64,000 nt of DNA from Piper betle (Eukaryota > Streptophyta > Magnoliopsida > Piperales > Piperaceae): positions 1 to 64,000 of the forward strand of contig JAURVB010007405.1 of the NCBI GenBank assembly GCA_033002965.1. The letters are read 5' to 3'. Every line of letters begins with the position of its first letter. Positions within the stretch are counted from its first letter, which is position 1. The notes under the pieces are model-generated. The model was not told the origin of the DNA. It worked only from the letters and a program-made list of their open reading frames with translations, and did no database searches. Position numbers and translations under genes: made by a program. Shown here piece after piece: positions 1 to 9,642 of this stretch.

Positions 1-5
1 TCCTC

Positions 6-29
6 TATATATATATATATATATATATA
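6..29. repeat. (TA)n microsatellite
   Basis: Perfect TA dinucleotide run directly left of the first foldback element. Other TA runs lie at 781-829, 1226-1269, 2363-2416, 2780-2799, 2909-2953, 9896-9915, 14775-14808, 27081-27130, 27991-28007, 39269-39309 and 40896-40929. Confidence 0.97.
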
Positions 30-30
30 G

Positions 31-777
31 AAATTTTATGGTGGGCCGCCCTCTTTTGGCAGCCCACCATGCGGCGCCAAATCTGGGCCGCTGGATTGAA
101 ATCCAGCGGCTCAGATTTGATAAGCCCCAGACCCGCCCAAGACCCGTCCAAGACCCGTCCGACCCTCCGTCCGCCCGTCCGCCTGCTCGCGCTCGTCTGC
201 CTGCCGCCCGTCGACCACCCTCGCCCCCTACCGGCGCCCCCGCGGCCCCCGAGCCGTCGCCCCGCCTGCCGCTGCCCGCCACCCGCCTGCGCTCTCCCCT
301 GCCAGCGCAGGGCCCGCCGCCGCGCTCCCCACCCTGGTTCCCCCCTCGACCCTGGGTCGAGGGGGAACCAGGGTGGGGAGCGCGGCGGCGGCCCTGCGCT
401 AGCGGGGGAGAGCGTCGGCGGTGGCTGGGGGGGTTGGAAGGCCGGGGCCGAGGGGGAACCGGGGTGGGGAGCGCGGTGGCGGGCCCTGCGCTAGCGGGGA
501 GAGCGCCGGCGGGTGGCGGGACGCGGCAGGCGGGGGCGACGGCTCGGGGGCGGCGGGGGCGCTGGTAGGGGGGCGAGGGTGGTCGACGGGTGGCGGGCAC
601 GAGCTGGCGGCGGGCGACGGCCGGACGGGCGCGAGCGGGCGGACGGGCGAACGGAGGGTCGAACGGGTCTTGGGCGGGTCTAAGGGCCTATCAAATCTGG
701 GCCGCTGGATTTCAATCCAGCGGCCCAGATTTGGCGCCACATGGTGAGCTGCCAAAAGAGGGCAGCCCACCATAGCA

Positions 778-780
<3 letters not shown>
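31..780. mobile_element. GC-rich foldback element M1
   Basis: The left end (about 38-115) reappears as its reverse complement at about 690-775, giving terminal inverted repeats of roughly 85 bp. The inversion continues inward to a centre near 345-360, so most of the element folds back on itself. Each end carries two short hairpins: an outer one with stem GGTGGGC(T/C)GCC and an inner one with stem CCGCTGGATT. The right arm holds a duplicated block (about 358-415 repeated at about 448-510). TA runs flank both sides. There is no credible coding region; the long open frames come from GC-rich sequence mirrored on both strands. It resembles a MITE or foldback element inserted in a microsatellite, as reported for rice Micron elements; the superfamily is unknown. 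Confidence 0.8.

Positions 781-829
<49 letters not shown>
781..829. repeat. (TA)n microsatellite
   Basis: A 49-base TA run separating elements M1 and M2. Confidence 0.97.
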
Positions 830-833
<4 letters not shown>

Positions 834-1222
834 TGCTATAGTGCGCTGCCATCTTTTGGCAGTGCACCATTCGCTACAAATCTGGGCCGTTGGGTCACGA
901 TCCAATGGCCCGGTGTACTTTGCCAGAAAAACACCCCCCCCTCACCCTCCGCCACCCGCCCCTGCCGTCTGGCCGAGCCCCGCCGCGGAGGGCCGGTGGA
1001 TCGAGGAGGGGGCCGCCGCCGAGGGGGACCGGGGATGCCGGCGGGCGGGCTATGACGGGGGTGTCGCATGGGTTGCGGCGGGGCTCGGCCAGACGGCAGG
1101 GGCGAGCGGCAAAGGGTGAGGGGGGGCATTTTGGTAGGGTGTACTCGGTCGTTGGATCGTGATCCAATGGCTGAGATTTGCAGCGTATGGTGTGCTACCA
1201 AAAGATGGCAGCGTACCATAGC

Positions 1223-1225
<3 letters not shown>
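830..1225. mobile_element. GC-rich foldback element M2
   Basis: The ends are inverted repeats: the left end has a hairpin with GCTGCCATCTTTTGGCAG, and the right end reads as its near reverse complement around 1195-1220. The second hairpin at each end has a TTGGATC-type stem (left near 890-915, right near 1150-1175). The GC-rich interior (about 935-1125) is also partly inverted, for example the segment reading GCCGTCTGGCCGAG on the left and its complement near 1082-1100. TA runs flank both sides. It is about half the length of M1 and clearly the same family by end architecture, though diverged in sequence. No coding content. Confidence 0.75.

Positions 1226-1291
<66 letters not shown>
1226..1291. 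repeat. (TA)n followed by (TAA)n microsatellite
   Basis: A TA run of about 44 bases passes into about eight TAA/AAT units. It separates M2 from M3. Confidence 0.95.
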
Positions 1292-1292
<1 letters not shown>

Positions 1293-1574
1293 GCTGCAAT
1301 GCGCTGCAACTTTTTTGCAGCGCACGGCCCGTGGGCCTTTGGATGAAAATCCAATGGCCCAAGGGCCTCAAGTCCACAGCCCCACCCACCTGACCCGCCT
1401 AGCCCGTCTGACCCGCCTGCATGCCCAAACCAGCCGTTCGCCCGACCCCACCGCCTGCCCACGGCCCTGCGTCTGGCCCCCCACCGCGACCAACCAACCC
1501 CACCACCCCGCCGTGGCCCCTGCCCACCCCTCTGCCGTGGCTTGGGGCGGGCCGCGGCATGGGGTTGGTTAGTC

Positions 1575-1905
1575 ACACGGAATCGAATCAATTTCTTATT
1601 ATAAAAATATTTTATTTTTTTAAAAAAATTATTTTGTAATATTGACTCGAGTCACACCGGATCGAGTCAATTTTTTATTATGAAATTATTTTATTTTTAA
1701 AAAAATTATTTAGTAATATTAAATCGAGTCAAGTTTTTATTATGAAATTATTTTATTTTTCTAAAAAATTATTTTGTAATATTAACTCGAGTCAAGACCG
1801 AGTAAAGTTTTTATTACGAAATTATTTTATTTTTATAATATTTATTTCGTAATAAAAACTTACTCGAGTCGGGATCGAGTCAAATTTTTATTACGAAACT
1901 ATCCT
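1575..1905. repeat. AT-rich tandem repeat with GACTCGAGTC-type core
   Basis: Three to four imperfect copies of a 60-80 bp unit. Each contains a core like ACTCGAGTC...GAGTCAA followed by TTTTTATTA(T/C)GAAATTATTTTATTTTT. The last copy leads into a GC-rich block (about 1910-2250). The same core recurs near 15100, 17965-17995 and 26185-26480 (see findings). Confidence 0.75.
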
Positions 1906-2274
1906 CCCCTGTTTCTTCCCGCCCCCTTTCAGTTTTGCCGCGCCACCCCACCGTTGGCGACCTCACCGCCGGTTGCCCGCTGGGTGGGGGGGGGGTGGGG
2001 CCGCGATTGCTGGCGGGGGCGGGGGTGCTCGGCACCGGGCAGGGGCAGGGGAGCAACGGCTCGCTCGGGCGGGGGGTGACGGGGAAACGGGGGGGTTGCG
2101 GCTGCGGGCAGGGGCGAAAGGTGGCAGCCCAGGGGGGCGCCAAGGCCGGGGGAGCGAGGGCGGGGCCAGGAGGGGGTGAGGGTGGGGGCAGGGCTGGGGG
2201 GGGCGGCGGAATTTGGCGGGGGTAGGAAGGGGGCTGGCGCAGGAGAAAATGGGGGAGGGATGAAAAACTTAAAG

Positions 2275-2359
2275 CAGATCTGGGCCGTTGGACTTTGATT
2301 CAACGACCTAAATTAAAATGCTGCATGCGCTGCCAAAACACAGCAACGCATGATAGCAT

Positions 2360-2416
<57 letters not shown>
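2275..2416. mobile_element. Orphan right end of a foldback-family element, with (TA)n
   Basis: This has the typical two hairpins of the M family (inner GGCCGTTGGA...TCAACG, outer GCGCTGCC...GCAACGCA), followed directly by a TA run. The matching left end is not found near 1575, so this is a truncated or chimeric copy nested in M3. Confidence 0.6.
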
Positions 2417-2419
<3 letters not shown>

Positions 2420-2779
2420 CTGTTGCAATGCGCTGCAGCCCAACCCCACCTGCAACCGGCCAACCCCACCACCCCGGGGGGGTCAGTTGCAGTGGGGGGC
2501 AGGGCGCAGGGTCGTAGGCGGGGTCGGGCGGGCGGTGCTTGCCATGGAAGCCGTGGCCGGGGGGGGAGTCGGTCGCAGGGAGGCGATGGGGTTGGGCGGG
2601 CGGCGCTACCAGTGGGTAGCGTCGTGCGGGTGGCGGGTTCGGGCGTGCGGGTAGGTCGAACGGGTTAGGAGGGTCGGGTAGGTCGGACGGTGGACTTGAG
2701 GCCCATGGGCCATTGGATTTTCATCCAACGGCCCACGGGCCATGCACTACAAAAAAGTTGCAGCGCATTGCAACATTAT

Positions 2780-2903
2780 TATATATATATATATATATAA
2801 TTAGCAAAAAACTTTTAATTCATATTCTCAGCAATCACTTTAGGCCTTTGCCTAGTGTTCGGCAATATGCATATTGGTAAATGTGTATTATAGACTTAGT
2901 GGA

Positions 2904-2956
<53 letters not shown>

Positions 2957-4500
2957 CTAATTGGAGATCATATCAATGAAATAGTCTCCTCCTAACTATT
3001 CTTCTTTTTGTTGAGCTTATACACTTGTTAGGATTTACCATAAATAAAATTTTGGAATTAGTGTCAATAAAGATAGAATAACAGGTAAACTAATAACATT
3101 ACGAAGAATGCAAAATTAGAAAACAAAGGAGACATAAAATTTTACATGGAAAACTCTTAATTGGTGGAAAAAATCACAGTGACACAGCCGGTCCAAATTC
3201 ATTATAATTATTCAACCGTTACAATTATAAAATCATCAACGAACAAACTCTCAAATATTAATCAAACCAATCACCAATGAATTGGATGATTAATACAAGA
3301 GAAAAAACATTCAAAATCAACGAATAATGATGACGAAACAACGAGTCGACAATTGAAACTAAATCTAGACACTAATCCTACACTTAACACCAAATCAACC
3401 CTTCTCATCTTTCCCAGGCAGGTCGCACAACCCAATGCCACGACTCTTTATTGGATTTTTTTTCTCGACGTTGGGACCACGGAGGAAGGGAAAAAACACC
3501 AACTCTTGTTGGGTCGACGGACCTATATGCATGTGTTTGCTTTGGTGTAAACATACAACCAAGGCCAGACTATTTTCTGGCTTTCGGGTAGGTCCTTGTA
3601 CAGCATATTGACGTCTAATCTAAGGCCATTAAGACGCTGGAAACATCTAATAATCATAGACTTCTTCCTTCACCACTTTGAAGAAATTGTATGGAAGCAA
3701 CAATATTGGCTCACTTCCTAACAAAAGGCTGTCTTACACTCCCTGCCCGGAAATCTCCAACCTTTGCCCGCTACGATGGGAATCCATGAAATTGACTCCT
3801 CTAAGACTCATTCAACTGCGTCCAGTATCAACTAGAAAGAAAAAACATTAATGTTCAAAGAACGAACTAAAAAGAACCAATATCGTACCACTCAATTAGT
3901 CTCAACAAGCAAGTCTCGTGACTTCATTACTAATTAAAACACATTTACTGAGTAGTATGGGAAGTAAAATAGTTGAGACGGCCACAACATGGGACTCAAT
4001 ATTTAACAAAGCTTGCTTCCAAAACAAATTTTAATTGTAAATAAGAAAGAGAACAAAAACGCTCAGAATTAAAAAAACCAAAGACAAACTTTGCGCTGCC
4101 AAAGAACATGGAAAGAACTAAAAAAGGGAAATATCATCACAAAAGTTTCCCATCGTCATGTTTCTGGGTGGTACATTGAGTATGGTGTTTGTTTATTTTT
4201 TTGGGAATTGAGAGAATTATAGACTAGACGACGTTGTGGGATTGGTGTATAACGTGAGATGGCCAAAGAATTAGAGAGCCACTAAGGAAGGGTAAAATCA
4301 AGTGGTAAGCAGTTGAACTCCCATTGTTTGGTTATGACCAAGACTGGTCTCTTCCTCTCCATGCAAAACTTCTACTCGTTTTCCACAGTCAAAGCATCTT
4401 TGCTGTTTCCTTCGATCTCTTTATCTTCAAATCCTACATCCCTTCTCGAAACCTTTTCCTTCCAGTGCTTCCTCACCTTGTTTGTCTTCTACCATCTCCG
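2780..4500. other. Intergenic, no gene seen
   Basis: AT-rich. It holds two TA runs (2780-2799, 2909-2953) and otherwise low-complexity sequence, including a block at about 3000-3330 that reads like a decayed LTR but has no identifiable ends. There is no open frame with recognisable protein character. A TTGACT W-box core occurs at about 3792-3797, upstream of the WRKY gene. Confidence 0.6.
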
Positions 4501-4503
4501 CAG

Positions 4504-4510
4504 TATAAAT
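4504..4510 (+). promoter_or_regulatory. TATA box of the WRKY gene
   Basis: TATAAAT lies 71 bases before the WRKY start codon, a plausible distance for a plant core promoter with a short 5' leader. A GTCAA core (reverse W-box) lies about 120 bases further up, compatible with autoregulation that is common in WRKY genes. Confidence 0.5.
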
Positions 4511-4580
4511 GGTTTGCTAATCCCATCAGTAACAAGAGCATTAATTATTTGTTCACAAGGCCAAGTCTGTAAAATTAAAA

Positions 4581-6157
4581 ATGGAGAGGAAAGGAGACGG
4601 TGATGAGCAGAAGAGGCTGGTGGAAATGCTGGTGAGAGGCAAAGATGCTGCTAAGCAGTACCAGCTCCAACTCCAACTGGGGCAAGCTGCTTCACAGGAG
4701 TTGAAGGAGCACCTTGTTGAAACCATTCTTAGTACCTTCACCAATGTTTTCTCCATTCTTAAGCACTCCGACGTGACGTCGCAGCAGCCGCCCATGGCTT
4801 TGTCTAACTCTCCTCGTTCACTTAGCGGTTGTCCGAAGAGCAACAACTCTACGGAGGCATTCCGAGAGCCAGGACAAGTCGACACGGCCACCAAGAAGAG
4901 GTACCTACCACTTATCACTTCTCCTAAAAGCTCAGGTGATTAAGAAACAGAATCGTTAACTATTTCCCTAAACACTCTTTCCACGCATAATCTGTGCTCA
5001 TTAATACAACAAACAAATTAACATGGTCAATTTGTTTTGATTGGTGAAAGTTCACGTGAAGTGATATGCCTGTATATGACCATGCTAATGTACTAGGAAA
5101 ATGCTGCCGAGATGGACAGAACAGGTACGTGTTAGCAATGGGAGCAGCAGTGAAGGGCAGCTAGAAGACGGGTATAATTGGAGGAAGTATGGTCAAAAGG
5201 ATATCCTAAGATCTAAGTTCCCCAGGTATACATGTCTTTCTAGAAATTAAAATTATGTTATTTTCTTTTGGTCTCTGTTGAACAATTAACAAATCAAAAG
5301 TATGCTTGAAATGGAATATGGAAGCTTCCATGAGAAAAGTCAGAGATGTTTAAGCTCAGAAGATGGGTAATAACAATATGCATAGATTGTTAAGTATGTC
5401 AAAATTATTAGTGGGGTGAATTTACAGTTCTCGTATTGCTCAGAACTGCCAGACATGAAGGGAAAATAAAGGATGGTGAAATTCATTCATGTACTTAAAT
5501 GTTTTCTAGTTCTTCCTTATCACAAATCCGTACGACTATGATCCGTGTGTATCTTACACAATTTATACTTGCAGATCCTACTACAGATGTATACACAAGA
5601 GCCAAGGTTGCCAAGCCACAAAGCAAGTGCAAAGGTCGTCCAATGATCCGAGCATCTTTGAAGTCATCTACCGAGGAACTCACATATGCCCACGTCTAGC
5701 CACCACCCCTGCACCAACTGCCACCACTGCCCATAACCATCTGATTGGTGACCTGCCGCTGCCGATCAACTTCCAGATGGGGCTCACGGTGAATAAACAT
5801 GAACTTGACAACCCAAAACCTAGTTCACCTCCCCACCCTCCTCTCTTCTCATTGCCTACGCCGATGGAGACAACGACCACCAACAGCATTGTCATTTTAC
5901 CTTCTCCAGCAATAGAAACTCCTGGCATTGGCACCACCTCGTCCCTTGGCTCTCTTGCCACCTCTAACTGCCTGGGAGTGTGTCCAGTCAGCTGGCCAGA
6001 GCCAGGTTCAGTATATGAGCCAGCCAATGCACTCTCTGGGCCACATTCAACAACCAGTTCTGGGATGGTGAACGTGGAATTTACAGAAAATTCCATCGAT
6101 CATATTGAGCCCAACAATTATCCCTTCGCTTTCTTTTCTCATAAATTTGCAGGTTAA
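4581..6157 (+). CDS. Group III WRKY transcription factor
   Basis: A DNA-binding regulator that recognises W-boxes; group III members mostly act in defence and senescence. Three exons: 4581-4900, 5097-5225 and 5575-6157, with GT-AG introns and consistent phase, giving 343 residues. Exon 2 supplies WRKYGQK (residues 135-141) preceded by the typical RKMLPRWTEQV lead. The intron after KFPR is at the position conserved in group III. Exon 3 opens with the zinc-binding part: C155, C162, H186, C188 (C2HC type, the group III hallmark). The spacing between the first two cysteines is six residues, whereas group III normally has seven. The N-terminus has a predicted helical, Gln/Leu-rich stretch (residues about 10-55); the C-terminus is Pro/Ser/Thr rich. 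Closest in style to the WRKY30/41/53 class. The start is the first ATG after the TATA box. Confidence 0.93.
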
Positions 6158-6522
6158 AGATGATAAAATTGTGACACAGTATGTTTCAATATGCTCATCT
6201 TTGTCCAGGCATGCAAGTTGCCTATTTTAAAAAATGGTTTTTCATAATTGCGAGCCTTAATAACCAATTGATCACACCAATCAATCCATGAACAAGTGAA
6301 CACTATTAGCAAGATTATTATCCAAACCGTGCATATTCGGGTATTTTTTTGTTTTTGTGAGAATACAACAATCGAAGGGACAATTTTAACCTCCCAGTTC
6401 TTCGGAACGAAACTATATGATGAGAACTCAAAACGTTGATTAACACATAAGTTGGCAGCTACAAGAATTGCCCCTCAACGAGCTCGGATGGCAGACATCC
6501 TACACCATGGAGGCACGAATAC
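6158..6522. other. Intergenic between convergent WRKY and SEH1
   Basis: This presumably holds the two 3' untranslated regions. Nothing else recognised. Confidence 0.6.
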
Positions 6523-9500
6523 TTAATTGCTTTCAAGAGTTGCTTTTTCCTGCCACACGCCATTTAAGTTAGCCTGCCACAACCTAACTGCATTGTCACT
6601 TCCTACACTCGCTAAAGTCATGCCACTCATATCCCAATCCAACTGCCACACCTGTAAAAACCAGAATTTGTTGAATATACCAAGATGATGATTAGAATTA
6701 GTCGTGTTCCCTGGGAAAAAAATTAAACGTAATACCAAAAGGTTCATTTCTTAAACCACAAAAATGGAACTAAAGTTCATGTTTCAAACAAGTGTGGGTG
6801 TGATGTATTAATTGGTATAGACAATTTTAAGGCAACATCCAGCTTGCAATTCCTATAGACCATTTAAATATCACATTTTAGAAAATAATGGCATAAACCA
6901 TCAGTATCCAGCAAAGGAATATACCTCGCCGTTATGCCCAGAAAGTGAAGCAGCTTTATCAACAGAGACTCGGCCATCCCCATCAGAGTTCAACTCTAGA
7001 TGCCATATTGTGATACCCTTACAAGTTGCCACAGCCACAATTTCATATGGCCTACAGGTGGAAGCATTTTATAAACATACATTCACAGAAAAGTAATTCA
7101 GCAGCCGAGTATCCAATCACAGCTTTAGCATATCCCAAAGGTTAAGGTTTTTTAGCACTGTTTATTACTTCAGTTCTAAACAAGTAAATACTACATAACT
7201 TTCGTACAAAAGAAACGTATACTTCATCATCATCAGGTACACCTACCTTATCACAGCTGAGGGTAAATAGGATGCATGAAGTTTGTATAAAAAATGGATA
7301 CTTACCGAATCTAAATCCGTGAAACTTATTTGACCACATTAAAGTTTATGATTGTAAGCATCCATAGAAACCACAACAAGCATTCAACTGTAAAAAGAAA
7401 ACGACAAAGGGAAGAAAAAACCCAACAACTCTCCACTAAAGTGAGGGGCAGCCTCGTGTCATGATATATAGAATATAAAGAGAACCTAAACTACCCAAAA
7501 AATAACATAATAAGATACAATAAAATAAGCAATGGCATTAATCATCTTTTACCCACTAGCAGCACAAAGCAAATTTCTACAGTACCTGCCAATATTGGGA
7601 GCCCATGCTAAAGCATATACAGGATCCCCTTTGTCTTCTGGCAGACCTAGCTCTGCTACTGGCAACCATCGTTGATGAGTCTCATCAAACTCCCAAACCT
7701 GTTATTATTTAAGTATCTAAGGCACTTGTATTTTGAAAGCCAAATCAATATTCAGCAATCTCATTCCGTCAAAACTAAAAGATGAATGCACAAAGACATC
7801 TAGCTCCAAGATAGTTTTGTACAAAGGATACACTAAATTATTAGTTGACACTGCTTATCTATGTGGCACATCAAGACTCATGGCATGCCAAAGACAATAC
7901 CGTATAATTCATTCTCCATAACGTGCCAGGTGTTTAGTTTTTAGCTATAGGTCACGGTGATCTTATTGATTGAATTGAAAACAGCAATGAAACTACAAAA
8001 TACACCTCTCTGAAATATATAATTCTTTCACAACAAGGTTTTGATGTAAGAAATAATATCACCAAACTGTGCCAATATTGCAGTGGACAGTTTTTTTTTT
8101 TGGGTGCAATATGTTAAAGTTCAAAGTTCAAAAGTTCAAAAGCTGTAAAGATGCCAACTCCCAGTTTTCCATTTGCGAGAAAATCACTAGCAAGTAAGAG
8201 ATAATAAAGCCTCGTAATTAAAAAATGACTAGCTATAAAAATCAAGTATTAATCATGTCCAGGCTAGTTCACCTTACAAGAATTAAAAGAAGCCATTTCT
8301 GAATGGTATCCCAAGGCAAAACTTGATGTTGGGTTAACACCTCTTTGTGTGTTCCATGCAATTGAAGCTGATGAGCATGTAGGCTTTTGTAGGCGGGATA
8401 TTGGATCAAGTACATTCTGAAATTCCGCCTGCAAAAAATAGGGAAGGTTAATTGTTGACGGCAGAGCTGTTACTACAAGGAGCTCAGCTCCAACTAGTTG
8501 GCTGTCGATGGTTGATGTTTGAAGAAGGGGTTGTCGATGTCATCAAATAACTAATAAGAATAGATAGGTATGAACCACCAAACTGATATACCTGAAGTTG
8601 CCACTTGCTGAGATCTAAAGGATCTAAGAGCTCATACACCTTCACAAGTCCATCTGAATATGCTGCAACCTGTGCAAAGAATTACATTCAATGTCAATTA
8701 ATATTTTTTCGGAAAAACCTTTTTACTACAAGATATACTAAAGAAAATTCACATGCCATAGCACTGCACCAGGTTTCAAATTTATGCCAATAATACTTTC
8801 AATCATATGCACCTCAAAATAAGAAACAAACTTTCTAGTGAAAGATTTTTAGCTCAGCTGTAAATCAAGCACCATTTTGCATAGAGCAAGTGTCCCAAAA
8901 TTATGCCAAGATGTAGGCAGCTTTTTTATCATGGATTAATAACCCCATTATACATTATTTAATGGCGCGAATCAGTATTGAATGGGGTTTTGTTTTACAA
9001 ATCATAATACTTAATCGTTGCCAAACAGCTAAACTTCCTAAGATACACACCTCTCTTAGCTTTAGGAAACAGATATCCAAACTTCATGATCTCAAAGACT
9101 TCAAGAGACAAAAAAAATACCATTTTTAGATTTGCCGCAGACGCACCAAACCGGAGATCAAGTACCCGAAACCCTTCCTCAAAACGCTTGCACAGAACCC
9201 ACTTCAAAGGCTCAGAATCTGCTGAAATACAACGAAATCAGGCAGCAATGAGCGAACTCAATAACCATCACCACCAAGCACGTACCTTCCTGAACTTCCT
9301 CCCACAACGATACCGAGCCATCAGCACAAACACATGCCAGTGCATCCCCATACTCCGGAGGAACCCAAACGACTTTCAACACACCGCCATCAGATTCTCC
9401 TTCACGAACCTAAACCATCCAAATTCACAAATTTTCAGACACGAAAGAAGCAAGAACTTCGAGAACGCAGAACAACCACCCCGAACCTTCCAAGAGAAAG

Positions 9501-9642
9501 TGCGGGAAAGTGGGGAGCCGGGGCAGACGGCGTCGAACACGGCGGCGGATCCGTCGGTGTAACCGGCGGAGAGGCGGTGGCCGGAATAGTTCCAGGCCGA
9601 GCAGGCGGCGGCGCCGGCGAGGGTTAGCAGCGTCTTCTCCAT
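6523..9642 (-). CDS. SEH1: Nucleoporin SEH1 (WD40 protein)
   Basis: A component of the Nup107-160 Y-complex of the nuclear pore; SEH1 also associates with the SEA/GATOR complex in other eukaryotes. Eight exons on the minus strand: 9642-9487, 9409-9286, 9221-9121, 8669-8592, 8428-8273, 7698-7586, 7051-6925 and 6651-6523. All have GT-AG borders and phases that close, giving 327 residues, the usual plant SEH1 length. Recognisable stretches include VVWVPPEYGDALACVCADGS, LKMVAAYSDGLVKVYELL, KWQLQAEFQNV, LPEDKGDPVYALAWAPNIGR and WDMSGMTLASVGSDNAVRLW. WD40 repeats cover nearly the whole protein and no transmembrane segment is seen. The start ATG at 9642 gives the expected short N-terminus (MEKTLLTL). 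No frame breaks. Confidence 0.95.

Larger units (their letters stand above)
1291..2779. mobile_element. GC-rich foldback element M3, interrupted by another insertion
   Basis: The left end (1291-1375) and right end (about 2693-2779) are inverted copies of each other. They include the outer hairpin with a TGCGCTGCAA stem and the inner hairpin with a TTGGAT stem. The GC-rich arms at about 1375-1570 and 2440-2690 also correspond (a shared CAACCCCACCACCCC segment near 1495 and 2456). Between the arms lies foreign material (about 1575-2416): AT-rich tandem repeats, a GC-rich block, one further family-type end at about 2275-2360, and a TA run. M3 is thus an older copy split by a later insertion. No coding content. 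Confidence 0.7.

Noticed and set aside
38..782. Several overlapping frames of 60-180 codons at the left edge
   Set aside because: They lie in foldback element M1, are mirrored on both strands and show no domain.
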